DNA of 57,554 nucleotides from a bacterium HR11 (GTDB lineage Bacteria; Acidobacteriota; HRBIN11), in contig BEHN01000019.1 of the NCBI GenBank assembly GCA_002898535.1, positions 1 through 57,554 on the forward strand, written 5' to 3'. Below the pieces are notes generated by a model. It did not search any database. It was not told the DNA's origin and was given only the letters and a program-made list of their open reading frames with translations. Position numbers and translations under genes: made by a program. Shown here one piece after another: positions 1 through 8,656 of this stretch. Positions within the stretch are counted from its first letter, which is position 1. Every line of letters starts with the position of its first letter.

Positions 1-35
1 GGCGATGTTTTTCTGGTAGGTCGGTAGCCGTGCCA
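1..35 (-). CDS. 5' end of an unidentified gene running off the left edge
   Basis: An ATG at 35 reading leftwards begins MARLPTYQKNIA and stays open to the window edge. A GAGGAG ribosome-binding site lies about 8 bases upstream, and a perfect TATAAT box lies a further 30 bases out. Only 11 complete codons are visible, so no function can be assigned. Confidence 0.45.
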
Positions 36-67
36 TGCAGGACTCCTCGGGCCACCCCGGCGGGTAT

Positions 68-73
68 ATTATA
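68..73 (-). promoter_or_regulatory. -10 box of the left-edge gene
   Basis: The minus strand reads TATAAT here, about 33 bases ahead of the ATG at 35. No convincing -35 hexamer is seen 16-18 bases upstream. The same TATAATATA string recurs ahead of acnA near 51286, which supports a genuine housekeeping promoter element. Confidence 0.5.
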
Positions 74-433
74 GTCCCCGGCCGACGGGGGTGGGGGGCG
101 GAGGAAATAAGTACCCGGTGACGACGCATGGCAAAGCTCGGTCCTGGGGGCCGGAGGCCGAGTCCCAGGAAAGAGGGGGAGGCCGAGAGGCTGAGACTCA
201 GGGTCGGCTTACGGGAAACTCGAGAAAGACGGTTTTTCGGGCTCTGCCCCTGTAGCTTCCTGACGACGTCGACCCGACAGGCTCGCGAAGGGCGAAGGGT
301 CTGGGGTCGTTCCCGGGCCCTGTCCTGACATCACGACGCCTCTTTGGCCTGTAAAAACGTATCTGCCGGGGGTCCCAATTCAGCGCTCGAGCCCCTTTTC
401 GTCGGGGTGAACCGTTCCGTTCGGAGGCGGCGC

Positions 434-1180
434 ATGGGCTGGAAGACGGTAGCGGCAAGGGTCGCCGGGGTCGGGAGCCTTGGCCTGTGGGTCGTCGGGG
501 CCACGTGGCTGGGCCAGATGCTGGGGCATCCCTGGGTCCTGCCGGTCCTTCAGACCCTGCCCGTCTATGGTCTCATGGTCTGGCTCTTACGCCGGGGGGC
601 CTGGCGGGCGGCCATCCGGTGGATGTGGCTGTGGGCGGCCACCCTGGGCGTCGTCGGGACCCTGTGGGCCTACCGGCAGGGGCCGGCCATTGCGCCTCTG
701 GTCTTGTACGGGGAAACTTACCGGCAAAGGATGTTGGACTGGCTTCGGACCGGCCGGGGCGAAGAATCGGACCCTCGTCAATTCTTGCGTCGTCATGGGG
801 TCGAGCTGGGGCTGTTTGTGGTCACGTCTCTGGCCACGGCGAGCCTGCTCTCCATGCATGGGGGAACCGTCTTGATGAACTACATGAGCTACTACGTGGG
901 CTCGCTGATGCGACACAGCGACACCCCCCTTTGGACCTTCCTGACGGCCTGGCCGGTTTATGCCGTCCTGCGGGTCCTGGCCTACGTCGTCCTGGGGGTC
1001 CTGCTGGCCGAGCCTCTCCTGTACCGCCTCGACCCGGACCGACGGGCGGCCTACCGACTGCGGGACCGCGGACGCTGGCTGGCTTTGGCCGCCGCGGGCC
1101 TCGTCGCGGACGTCCTGCTGAAGGCCTGGCTGGCGCCCCTGTATCGGCTCTGGATTCTGACCCACGTGCGGCTTCCCTGA
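434..1180 (+). CDS. multi-pass membrane protein of unknown function
   Basis: This 248-residue protein has about six hydrophobic segments, near residues 7-27, 33-55, 60-83, 120-150, 170-195 and 215-240. Short Arg-rich connections lie between them, as expected for an integral inner-membrane protein. I chose the ATG at 434 because GGAGGCGG precedes it at 423-430; a TTG 90 bases upstream would add only a basic, low-complexity tail. I recognise no catalytic motif or family. It stands alone, with repeat-rich DNA on both sides, so context gives no clue. Confidence 0.7.
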   Translation: MGWKTVAARVAGVGSLGLWVVGATWLGQMLGHPWVLPVLQTLPVYGLMVWLLRRGAWRAAIRWMWLWAATLGVVGTLWAYRQGPAIAPLVLYGETYRQRMLDWLRTGRGEESDPRQFLRRHGVELGLFVVTSLATASLLSMHGGTVLMNYMSYYVGSLMRHSDTPLWTFLTAWPVYAVLRVLAYVVLGVLLAEPLLYRLDPDRRAAYRLRDRGRWLALAAAGLVADVLLKAWLAPLYRLWILTHVRLP

Positions 1181-1664
1181 AGTTCCCACCTGCCTCTTGT
1201 CCTGTGGTGTCTTATGGCATAAACACACTGTCTACGCCGCTGAACACACCAGCCGGACCGGGTGGGGTCGGAGGCCTGCGGAAGCCGTAGGGGAGAGCGG
1301 AGGCCCGCCGGGAACCTCGGGACGGCATGGATCTTGCTGAAGACCCCGGACGTTCCGTCCGTCGAGACGACGGGTGCGCACGGCGACGTTTTCGGCGGCG
1401 GTTGGCCGCACGCTGAAGCCCCGATGCGGGTGGGCGGGAGGCGTCTACCTCGAGGTGGTGGTCAGTGGTTTCGGCGGTGGCGGCGGGGGAGGGCCCGCGA
1501 GCGAAGACAGCGGGTCTATGTCGGCTCAGAAGACAGATTCAGACAGGCTCCCCCTCATCCGGCACCCCGCGAAGCCCTTAGAACCGTTTCAAAGCTCCTT
1601 TTTCCCGGAAGCCGATCCTGAGTCCCGGCGTCTCCCTTTTCCCGGGACCCGAGACCGAATTTAG
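1181..1664. other. intergenic island without a convincing gene
   Basis: Short open frames here are Gly/Arg-rich and lack ribosome-binding sites. The stretch contains one copy of a dispersed repeat (1426-1502). A motif at 1225-1246 (CTACGCCGCTGAACAC) resembles, in the opposite orientation, one at about 5905-5930. Confidence 0.5.
1426..1502 (+). repeat. dispersed repeat A, copy 1
   Basis: About 77 bp starting GCGGGTGGGCGGGAGGCGTC and ending GGGAGGGCCCGCGAGCG. It recurs in inverted orientation at 5631-5705 with few changes. Both copies are intergenic. Confidence 0.7.
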
Positions 1665-2408
1665 CTAACGTCGGGTCTTAGGCGGATTCCCGGGGCGCCG
1701 TCCGGTCCCCAGCAAGACGTAGCCCCGCGGGGTCGCGAGCACCTGAAGGTCACCGGTCCGGGCTTCGACCGGGACCGAGGCGAGGACCCGCATCCGGCAT
1801 AAGCCGGTCCGCCGAAGCAGGCGAAAGGCATCGTCCAGAAACGGCTCACTCATCCGCTCGATGTCCCGCGTGAGGATGAAAGTGCCGACCCGCTCCTGAA
1901 AGCCGATCCAGAGTGGACGATGGAGGGAAGGGAGCAAGAGCCATCGAACGGCCGGGGGACATTCGACAAAGGCCCCGACGACGAACCACCGGAGGCCTCG
2001 CCCGGCCTGCTGGACGGGCGTCAGACTCGGGACCTCCGGCTCGAGGCGGACGACCCATGCCCCGCCCCCGCTCGGCCGGACCCGAACGACACCGACGGGC
2101 TTTACGTCCAGACCGTCAAGGCGCTGGTAGTGCGCCGCCCACGGCCATGCCAGGATGCCGGCGACCCCGGCCAGGCCCAGAAGCCCAAGACCCCACCGCC
2201 CGGCCTTCCGCACCCGGACCGGGACCGTCGCCCCCGGCCAGTCGGGGTAGCGCCGGCGCCGACGCCATCCTCGCACCGTCCCCACGACGGCATAGATGCT
2301 CAAGCCGACGCCGACCGACGCGAACACCCCTGCGATCAACGCCAGCCGGATGCCGACGAACTGCTCCAGCCAAAACCGTACCGTCTCATCGGGAATCCAT
2401 CGAAACAT
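1665..2408 (-). CDS. membrane-anchored protein of unknown function
   Basis: This 247-residue protein has two N-terminal hydrophobic segments (about residues 18-45 and 72-92) separated by a very basic stretch, WRRRRRYP. About 150 residues of mixed soluble sequence follow, rich in Arg and Val. I see no catalytic motif or named domain. It lies 78 bases downstream of the DciA-like gene on the same strand and may be co-transcribed with it. The start is the first ATG, with only a weak GGGA upstream. Confidence 0.6.
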   Translation of the reverse strand: MFRWIPDETVRFWLEQFVGIRLALIAGVFASVGVGLSIYAVVGTVRGWRRRRRYPDWPGATVPVRVRKAGRWGLGLLGLAGVAGILAWPWAAHYQRLDGLDVKPVGVVRVRPSGGGAWVVRLEPEVPSLTPVQQAGRGLRWFVVGAFVECPPAVRWLLLPSLHRPLWIGFQERVGTFILTRDIERMSEPFLDDAFRLLRRTGLCRMRVLASVPVEARTGDLQVLATPRGYVLLGTGRRPGNPPKTRR

Positions 2409-2486
2409 CGGTCCCAGGTACTGGGTGTCCGAGAAGACCGAAGTCCGATCTCAAACTACTCGGGAGGTCAGCAGATGGGCAGATGG

Positions 2487-2942
2487 TCAGAAACTGTGCC
2501 GGGCCTGCCAGTAAGCCCGACAGGCCCGGATAAAATGGCGTCGCAGACAGGCGTCCGGGATCGAGCGGGCCATCGTTTCGAGGAGGTCCTCCAATTCCGG
2601 GGACAAGCGGGCCGCCTGGAGCGGGCGAGATGCCGGCTCGGACCGCTTCCGGCGAGTCGGCCGGACCTCCCATTGAATGTCGGCGACATCGCACCAGGGA
2701 CACCGCTCTCGAATGTTCTGAAGGAGCATGTCGGTATGCTGACGAAGCTCGGCGAGCCACGCAGGGTGGACGACCTGGACCGTCAGGGACCGGTCCTGCA
2801 AACGGACGGGTGCCGACACCCGGGCCAAGGCTTCCCCGACGATGGTCGGCCACAGTCGCATGAGGCCGACCCACTGCCATGCCGGATGGCCGGGGGCGTT
2901 CCGAATGATCCAAGCCGTCAGGACGTCCGAAGCTGTCTGCAT
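2487..2942 (-). CDS. DciA-like (DUF721) protein
   Basis: This 151-residue protein has the DUF721 layout. An N-terminal segment holds LWPTIVGEALARVSAPVRL. Next comes the LTVQVVHPAWLAEL strand-helix signature and a region around QNIRERCP. DciA is the ancestral bacterial loader of the replicative helicase DnaB; the family is broad, so that role is inferred. The C-terminal third is basic and unlike the core. I start at the ATG at 2942 (MQTASDVL); upstream codons read through low-complexity intergenic DNA. Confidence 0.72.
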   Translation of the reverse strand: MQTASDVLTAWIIRNAPGHPAWQWVGLMRLWPTIVGEALARVSAPVRLQDRSLTVQVVHPAWLAELRQHTDMLLQNIRERCPWCDVADIQWEVRPTRRKRSEPASRPLQAARLSPELEDLLETMARSIPDACLRRHFIRACRAYWQARHSF

Positions 2943-3071
2943 AGGCCCGAGAGCAAGGCAGTAAGGCAATAGGGCAGTTAGGTATTGGACACGGCCCGTG
3001 CCCAAGCACTTGACATCTAACACCCCGTGTCCTCCGACCCCAAGAGCCCTACGGCCTTACGACCTTTACTT

Positions 3072-3869
3072 TCACCGTCCATGAAACCGAGGCTCTCGCT
3101 TTTCCAAGAAGGCCCGGGTGCCCTCCCGCATATCTTCGGTCGCCGTCGTCAGAGCGAACAGGCTCGCTTCGTGGAGAAGCCCCATCTCGAGAGGCATCTC
3201 TAAGCCCTCTTGGACGGCCCGCAGGGCGAGCCGGACGGCGACGGGGCCGTTGGCCAGGATCTGCCGGGCCAGGGCCTTCGCCTCGTCCAAGAGCTGTTCC
3301 CGGGGTACGATGCGATTGACCAGACCGATCCGGTAGGCTTCCTCGGCCGTGTAGTGGGCGCCCGTCAAGATCCACTCAAGGGCCCGGCCCTTGCCGATGA
3401 CGCGGGGCAGACGCTGGGTCCCCCCATAGCCGGGAATGATACCCAGCCGGACCTCCGGCTGGCCGAAGCGGGCCTCCGGACAGGCCAGCCGGATGTGACA
3501 GGCCAGGGCCAGCTCACAGCCGCCCCCGAGGGCATACCCGTTGACGGCGGCGATGACCGGGATCGGGAGGGCCTCCAAGGCATTGAGGACGGCCTGCCCC
3601 TGGCGGGTATACTCGTAGCCCTCGACCGGCGTCAGGCGGGACAGCTCCTCGATGTCGGCGCCCGAGACGAAGGCCTTGTCGCCGGCGCCCGTGATGATGA
3701 GGGCTCGGATCGAGGCCCCGATGCCTTCCTGACGGGCGATGGCCTCGACGACCTGGCCGATTTCCCGGACCGTCTGATGGCTCAGGGCGTTGCGCCGCTC
3801 GGGCCGATTCACCGTCAGGACGGCGACGCCGTCGGGTTCAACTTCCAGGCGAATGTGTTGAAACTCCAT
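3072..3869 (-). CDS. enoyl-CoA hydratase/isomerase (crotonase family)
   Basis: The protein is 265 residues, a normal crotonase length, and would hydrate trans-2-enoyl-CoA in beta-oxidation or butyrate-type metabolism. The oxyanion-hole segment FVSGADIEEL is at 67-76 and GYALGGGCELA at 111-121. Both hydratase glutamates are present: E119 in GGGCELA and E139 in GQPE, followed by GIIPGYGGTQRLPR. The gene is last in a three-gene run behind a 3-hydroxyacyl-CoA dehydrogenase and a 26-codon ORF, so the two enzymes catalyse consecutive steps. Substrate chain length cannot be read from the sequence. Confidence 0.92.
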   Translation of the reverse strand: MEFQHIRLEVEPDGVAVLTVNRPERRNALSHQTVREIGQVVEAIARQEGIGASIRALIITGAGDKAFVSGADIEELSRLTPVEGYEYTRQGQAVLNALEALPIPVIAAVNGYALGGGCELALACHIRLACPEARFGQPEVRLGIIPGYGGTQRLPRVIGKGRALEWILTGAHYTAEEAYRIGLVNRIVPREQLLDEAKALARQILANGPVAVRLALRAVQEGLEMPLEMGLLHEASLFALTTATEDMREGTRAFLEKREPRFHGR

Positions 3870-3881
3870 CGACCGACCCCC

Positions 3882-3962
3882 TCAACGCAGGCGGCGGTAT
3901 TCTTTTACGCTGAGACCCGTCAGGACGTGCCACGTGGGGGTGAACTTCGGGATCCGCTTCAT
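3882..3962 (-). CDS. 26-residue mini-ORF between dehydrogenase and hydratase
   Basis: The ATG at 3962 overlaps the TGA of the upstream dehydrogenase (ATGA, 3959-3962). The frame runs 26 codons (MKRIPKFTPTWHVLTG at the start, EYRRLR at the end) to a TGA at 3882, only 12 bases before the enoyl-CoA hydratase ATG. The tight coupling on both sides suggests it is translated. It could be a real micro-protein, a coupling leader for the hydratase, or a remnant. I do not recognise it with confidence. Confidence 0.5.
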   Translation of the reverse strand: MKRIPKFTPTWHVLTGLSVKEYRRLR

Positions 3963-4843
3963 CCGGCCCTCCCCTCCTCTTTCTTCGTGTAGTCGTAGAA
4001 ACCTCGGCCCGTCTTGCGGCCGTGGAAGCCGGCCAGGACCATCCGCTTCAGGAGCGGCGGCGGCGCATACCGGGGGTCCTTGAATTCGTCATACATCGCC
4101 TGAGCGATGTAGTACGTCGTGTCGAGGCCGACGAAGTCGAGGAGCGTAAAAGGCCCCATCGGATGGCCACAGCCGAGGACCATGGCCTGATCGATCTCCT
4201 CCGGCGTCGACAGGCCCTCCTCGAGGCACCGGACGGCGTCCAGGAGGTAAGGGACGAGGAGACGATTGACGATAAAGCCTGGTCGGTCCGGCGCCCGGAC
4301 GGGCGTCTTGCCCAGGGTTTGCACGAACCCGAGGACCGTCTCGACCGTCTCCGGGGCCGTCAGGTCCGTCCGGATGATTTCGACGAGCTTCATGACGGGG
4401 ACTGGGTTGAAGAAGTGAAGACCCAGAAATCGGGCCGGCCGTTTCGTGACGACGGCCATCTCGGTGATGCACAACGACGACGTGTTACTGGCGAAGATAG
4501 CTTCCGGCTTACAGATCTTGTCCAGTTCCCGGAAGAGCTGTTTCTTCATGTCCATGTTTTCGGTGATGGCCTCGATGACGAGGTCGCAGTCGGCCAGGGG
4601 CTGGAGTTCGGTCGTGAACTGGATGCGGGCGACCAAGGATTGGCCCTCTTCTTCCGTCATTTGACCCTTTCGGACCGACCAGCGCTGGATAGAATTCCGC
4701 ACGTTCTGAATGCCCTTTTCCAAGAGTTCTGGTGAGACCTCCCGGACGACGACCGAGTAGCCCGCATGGGCCGTCACGTGAGCGATGCCCGACCCCATCA
4801 GGCCGCATCCGACGACGCCGACTTTCCGGATGGAAACGGCCAT
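3959..4843 (-). CDS. 3-hydroxyacyl-CoA (3-hydroxybutyryl-CoA) dehydrogenase
   Basis: The protein is 294 residues, the length of stand-alone Hbd/PaaH enzymes that oxidise (S)-3-hydroxyacyl-CoA with NAD. It opens with the Rossmann motif GCGLMGSG (12-19). SNTSSL lies near 119-124, and the catalytic pair H143 and E155 sits in HFFNPVPVMKLVEII. The C-terminal half has the usual helical domain with GRGFYDY. I start at the ATG at 4843, preceded by AAGGAGA. Its stop overlaps the following mini-ORF by four bases. NAD versus NADP preference is not resolved. Confidence 0.93.
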   Translation of the reverse strand: MAVSIRKVGVVGCGLMGSGIAHVTAHAGYSVVVREVSPELLEKGIQNVRNSIQRWSVRKGQMTEEEGQSLVARIQFTTELQPLADCDLVIEAITENMDMKKQLFRELDKICKPEAIFASNTSSLCITEMAVVTKRPARFLGLHFFNPVPVMKLVEIIRTDLTAPETVETVLGFVQTLGKTPVRAPDRPGFIVNRLLVPYLLDAVRCLEEGLSTPEEIDQAMVLGCGHPMGPFTLLDFVGLDTTYYIAQAMYDEFKDPRYAPPPLLKRMVLAGFHGRKTGRGFYDYTKKEEGRAG

Positions 4844-5294
4844 GGTCTGCTTCTCCTTGGAGCTCAAAGATAGTCTAAAAGGGGGATGCCTCAGGCCACC
4901 GTCAAGATACAGGATGCGAGACGCAGGATGCAAGATGCGAAGTGACTGTTCCAAAACCGGTGGGGGAAAGGGCGGAAAAGCTCATCCCAGCTGGCTGCGG
5001 CTCGGACCGGGGGCGGATTCCAAGAAAAACCGCTCCAGGCCTACATATCTGACCGATTCGCCCACCCAAAATGAAACAGTCACAACGCGAAGCGAAGGGT
5101 CAGGAAACCGAGAGTAGAGGCGGGCTCGGGTCACCTGTTCGGGCGACCCGGGTGCCTCTCGGGTTTTGGACCGGCGTTCAGCCTTCGGCGGCGGACGCAA
5201 GGTTCGGTCGAACCGAATCTCGAAGATCAAACGCCGGCGATCTGCCTTACGATGCTTCTGCCGAGACCCGACACCCAGGGCCCGGCACCTTGAT
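4844..5294. repeat. intergenic island with GATGCAG-type heptamer repeat
   Basis: At 4904-4941 there are degenerate 7-bp units (GATACAG, GATGCGA, GACGCAG, GATGCAA, GATGCGA). This family recurs near 10820-10870, 16441-16468, 29660-29685, 34070-34107, 43550-43600 and 44957. I see no gene in the remainder. Confidence 0.7.
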
Positions 5295-5510
5295 TTACCG
5301 TGTCCGCTTCCAGGCGACCCACCCCGTGATGACGGTCAGGAGCAAGAGCAGACTGAGGAGACTCGGCAAGAGGACCAGGGAGACCGGAAAGCCCACGATG
5401 AGAAACAGCAAGACGCCCAGGTCCACGGGGTGGACCTTAAAGAAGGATTTAGGGAAAGAGTCGGCTGGGGGACGATGCGATTCCTCTTTCCGAAGGCGGA
5501 GTAACGCCAT
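5295..5510 (-). CDS. small two-helix membrane protein
   Basis: A 71-residue protein starts at the ATG at 5510, preceded by ACGGAGG. The first 35 residues are polar and charged (MALLRLRKEESHRPP). Two hydrophobic segments follow, VDLGVLLFLIVGFPVSLVL and LLSLLLLLTVITGWVAW, ending in KRTR. It looks like a small inner-membrane protein of unknown role. The frame stays open upstream into repeat A, but that part is Gly-rich repeat sequence rather than coding sequence. Confidence 0.6.
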   Translation of the reverse strand: MALLRLRKEESHRPPADSFPKSFFKVHPVDLGVLLFLIVGFPVSLVLLPSLLSLLLLLTVITGWVAWKRTR

Positions 5511-6198
5511 GCTCGACCTCCGTGCGTCCAGGGGTTTCACCCAAGCCATACGCCTCCATGAAAAGGGGTTCGGGGATTGGGGAACGGGAGTCTGAGGTAT
5601 GCGGATCATGGCAGGGTTCCCCCCGTCGCCCGCGGGCCCTCCCCCGCCGCCACCGCCGAGACACCGTGCCACCACCTCAGGGTAGACGCCACCCGCCCAC
5701 CCGCACTCGGGTTCCCGGCGTACGGCCACCCGCCGGACTTGACGTCACGAACGCGCGCATCCGCCGTCCACCGGCGGAACGTCTCAACGTCTTGTGCAAA
5801 CCCCGTGCCATTGAGAGTTTTACTACATCTAATGCCGTCCCAAGGCATCTCCCGAAGACCCCTCTCCGAGGCGCCGAGTCCACTCGTGTTTACAGGATTC
5901 GACACCCGTGTTTACGGCACTGAACACTGGACAAGACGGGGGGAGTAGCCGCCGGTATGACGGCCGGTGTCGGGGCAGGGCGACGCCATCCTCGCGGGGG
6001 ACGTCCTGATTTGCTGGGTCCCGCTGGGCCACCCCCGGGGGCACGTACTTGCCCATCTGCCTATATCTGCCGGACTGCCCGCCTGCCCATCTGCCGACCC
6101 GTCACGGTACTTCCTTCCCGGGGGACGGGAAAGGCCGTTCAAACCAGCACGCCCGCAAACCGCACGTCTCCAGACGGCGGTCCGGACGGGGGCACTTG
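5511..6198. other. repeat-rich intergenic island
   Basis: It holds the second copy of repeat A (5631-5705), a GTAAACACG-type motif near 5885-5930, and a hairpin CCGCCGGTATGACGGCCGGTG near 5951-5971. That hairpin matches the hairpin family clustered at 27120-27480. No supported gene. Confidence 0.5.
5631..5705 (-). repeat. dispersed repeat A, copy 2 (inverted)
   Basis: The reverse complement begins GCGGGTGGGCGGGTGGCGTC and runs to GGGAGGGCCCGCGGGCG, matching 1426-1502 over nearly its full length. Confidence 0.7.
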
Positions 6199-6227
6199 TT
6201 GGCAAGAAGGCTATCCGTCAGTATGAT
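6199..6227 (+). promoter_or_regulatory. sigma-70-type promoter of the symporter gene
   Basis: TTGGCA (6199-6204), a 17-base spacer, then TATGAT (6222-6227). The predicted transcript start lies about 25 bases before the ATG at 6260. Confidence 0.7.
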
Positions 6228-6259
6228 GAGGCATCGAGCTTTTTGGCCCCGAAGGGTCT

Positions 6260-7516
6260 ATGCATCACCGCCGGATCTTCTTAGGCTTCGTGATAGGGAC
6301 CGTCTTGGGCCTGACAGCCCATCTGGCCTGGCCGGACTCGCCGACGCTGGCCTGGGTCGTCGACCGGGTCGCCGAGCCTATCGGTCGCATATTCCTGCGC
6401 ATGCTCCTGATGATCGTGATCCCCTTGGTCTTCTCGGCCCTGGTCTTAGGCGTGGCCGGGCTCGGCGATATCCGGCGGGTGGGCCGCATCGGACTGAAGA
6501 CCCTGGCTTACACGGTGACCGTCAGCGCCGCGGCCGTCCTGATCGGGTTCACGCTGGCCAATACCGTTCGGCCCGGCCTCCGTCTGGCACCGGAGCACCG
6601 GCAAGCGCTCCTCGAGCAGGTCCGGGCCGGGACGACCTTCGCAGTCCCGCCCCGGGCGACGGGCGTCGAGTCCATCGTCCGCATCGTGCCCGACAATCCC
6701 CTCCGGGCGATGGCCGAAAACGACATGCTGGCCGTCATGTTCTTTGCCCTCGTCTTCGGCATCGCCCTGTCGATGACGCCGGCGCCCAAGACCCAGCCCG
6801 TCGTGGACTTCCTCGAGGGCGTGTTTGAGGTCGCCATGCGGATGGTCGACCTGGCGATGCGGCTGGCCCCCATCGGCGTGGCGGCCCTGCTATTTACGGC
6901 CACGGCCCGCCTGGGATTCTCGATCCTGGGCTCGTTGGGCCTCTACGTGCTGATCGTCCTCGCCGGCCTGGCCCTCCATCAGTTTGGGACCTACAGCTTG
7001 GCCCTGTGGCTCCTGGCCCGGACCCATCCCCCCCGGTTTTTCCGGCAGATCCGCGAGGTCATGCTGACGGCCTTCTCGACGAGCTCCAGCAACGCGACCC
7101 TGCCGACGGCCTTGCGGGTCGCCGAAAATGAACTTCACTTGCGACCCGAAGTCGCCCGATTTGTCCTGACGCTCGGGGCCACGGCAAACCAAAACGGCAC
7201 GGCCCTCTACGAAGGCGTCACGGTCCTCTTCCTGAGCCAGTTGTTCCTGGGCCATTCGCTCCCCTGGAGCGACCAGCTGATGGTCTTGCTGTTGGCCATC
7301 CTGGGGGGCGTCGGGACGGCGGGCGTGCCGGCTGGGTCGCTCCCCTTCGTCGCCATGGTCCTGGCGACGGTCGGCGTCCCGCCGGAGGGCATCGGCATCA
7401 TCCTGGGCATCGACCGGATTCTGGACATGTGTCGAACGGTCCTCAACGTGACGGGCGACATGGTCGCCGCCGTCGTGATCGACGCGACGGAGAAAGCCCC
7501 GGCGGCCGCCCTGTGA
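6260..7516 (+). CDS. dicarboxylate/amino acid:cation symporter (SLC1/DAACS family)
   Basis: This 418-residue multi-pass protein belongs to the GltP/DctA family, which couples uptake of glutamate, aspartate or C4-dicarboxylates to sodium or protons. The serine-rich hairpin 1 tip reads STSSSNATLPT. TM7 carries ANQNGTALYEG, a variant of the usual NMDGT motif. Hairpin 2 reads GGVGTAGVPAGSLP, and TM8 has DRILDMCRTVLNVTGD. An Arg in TM8 at this place is typical of acidic amino-acid carriers, but substrate and coupling ion are not certain. AAGGG precedes the ATG, and a good promoter lies upstream. Confidence 0.92.
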   Translation: MHHRRIFLGFVIGTVLGLTAHLAWPDSPTLAWVVDRVAEPIGRIFLRMLLMIVIPLVFSALVLGVAGLGDIRRVGRIGLKTLAYTVTVSAAAVLIGFTLANTVRPGLRLAPEHRQALLEQVRAGTTFAVPPRATGVESIVRIVPDNPLRAMAENDMLAVMFFALVFGIALSMTPAPKTQPVVDFLEGVFEVAMRMVDLAMRLAPIGVAALLFTATARLGFSILGSLGLYVLIVLAGLALHQFGTYSLALWLLARTHPPRFFRQIREVMLTAFSTSSSNATLPTALRVAENELHLRPEVARFVLTLGATANQNGTALYEGVTVLFLSQLFLGHSLPWSDQLMVLLLAILGGVGTAGVPAGSLPFVAMVLATVGVPPEGIGIILGIDRILDMCRTVLNVTGDMVAAVVIDATEKAPAAAL

Positions 7517-7520
7517 CCGG

Positions 7521-7713
7521 CAGTTCGGGCATTCGGTAGCTCGGGAGTTCGGGAATTCGGCATTACGGCCGTCGGGCGATACGGTCGGTAGGAGATTCGG
7601 GCAGTCGGCCCTCCGAGCCGGGTCGCCCTATGCTGGGACTGCCCGACGGCCTGGTTCCCCTACCGCCGAGTTCCCGAACTCCCGAATTCCCGGACTCCCG
7701 AACCGAGGAGGTC
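7521..7713. repeat. TTCGGGAA-type 8-9-bp repeats between symporter and fabD
   Basis: Units such as CAGTTCGGGCATTCGGTAG and GAGTTCGGGAATTCGG face their reverse complement (CCGAGTTCCCGAACTCCCG) near 7668-7700, so the block is also an inverted repeat. The same units recur at 8668-8712 and 15500-15525. Confidence 0.7.
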
Positions 7714-7717
7714 CGCC

Positions 7718-8656
7718 GTGCAGGTCGCCGTCGTCTTCCCGGGGCAGGGCGTTCAGACGGTCGGCATGGGACGCGATGTCGCCGATCGATATCCCGAAGC
7801 CCGAGTCGTCTTTGAAGAAGCCGATCGGGCGCTGGGCTTCCCCCTCAGCCGTCTCTGCTGGGAAGGACCGGCCGAGGACTTGACCCTGACGTACCATGTG
7901 CAACCGGCCATCGTGACCGTCAGTTACGCCCTGTGGACCCTCCTGACCCGGTACGGCTCGATCCGACCGGACTACGTCGCCGGCCATTCCCTGGGGGAAT
8001 ATACGGCCCTGGCCGCCGCCGGGGCTCTCTCCTTTCCGGATACGGTCCGCCTGGTCTACGACCGGGGCCGTTTCATGCAGGAAGCCGTCCCCGTCGGGGT
8101 CGGGACGATGGCGGCCGTCCTCGGGCTTTCGGAAGAAGTCGTCGTCGAGGTGTGTAACCGCCTGAACCGGCCGGACGCCGTCGTCACGCCGGCCAACTTC
8201 AATGCCCCCGACCAGGTCGTCATCGCCGGTCACCGGCCGGCCGTCGAGGCGGCCGCCGAGGAGCTGAAACGCCGGGGCGCCCGGCGTATCGTGTTCTTGC
8301 AGGTCTCGGCCCCCTTTCATTGCGTCCTCATGAAGCCGGCCGAGGAACGGATGGCCGAACGGCTGGACCGGGTCCCCTGGCGGGACCCCTCGATCCCCTG
8401 GCTGAACAACGTAAACGCCGAACCCATCACGGACGGCTCGACGGCCCGGGAAGTCCTCAAGCGTCAGATCACGGCGCCCGTCCTGTGGACCCGGATCGTC
8501 CGGCGCCTGTGGGAGCTGGGCGTACGCACGTTCGTGGAAGTCGGGCCCGGTCGGGTCTTGACGGGCCTGATCAAGCGAATCATACCGGACGCCGAATGCG
8601 TCAACGTGAACGACCTGGAGACCCTCGAGGCGGCCCTCCGGCGGTGGCCCCGATGA
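7718..8656 (+). CDS. fabD: malonyl-CoA:ACP transacylase
   Basis: This 312-residue FabD loads malonyl groups from CoA onto acyl carrier protein to feed fatty-acid elongation. VFPGQGVQTVGMG opens the protein. The nucleophile S91 sits in GHSLGEY, and H201 in SAPFHC is the catalytic partner, the spacing known from E. coli FabD. NNVNAEPI and VGPGRVLTGLIKR are also conserved. Translation starts at GTG 7718 behind GAGGAGG. The FabG gene follows on the same strand after about 250 bases of repeat-bearing DNA. Confidence 0.95.
   Translation: MQVAVVFPGQGVQTVGMGRDVADRYPEARVVFEEADRALGFPLSRLCWEGPAEDLTLTYHVQPAIVTVSYALWTLLTRYGSIRPDYVAGHSLGEYTALAAAGALSFPDTVRLVYDRGRFMQEAVPVGVGTMAAVLGLSEEVVVEVCNRLNRPDAVVTPANFNAPDQVVIAGHRPAVEAAAEELKRRGARRIVFLQVSAPFHCVLMKPAEERMAERLDRVPWRDPSIPWLNNVNAEPITDGSTAREVLKRQITAPVLWTRIVRRLWELGVRTFVEVGPGRVLTGLIKRIIPDAECVNVNDLETLEAALRRWPR

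Noticed and set aside
1374-1664. Gly-rich short open frames
   Set aside because: They follow repeat A, lack ribosome-binding sites, and the related frame at 5510-5729 is likewise repeat sequence.
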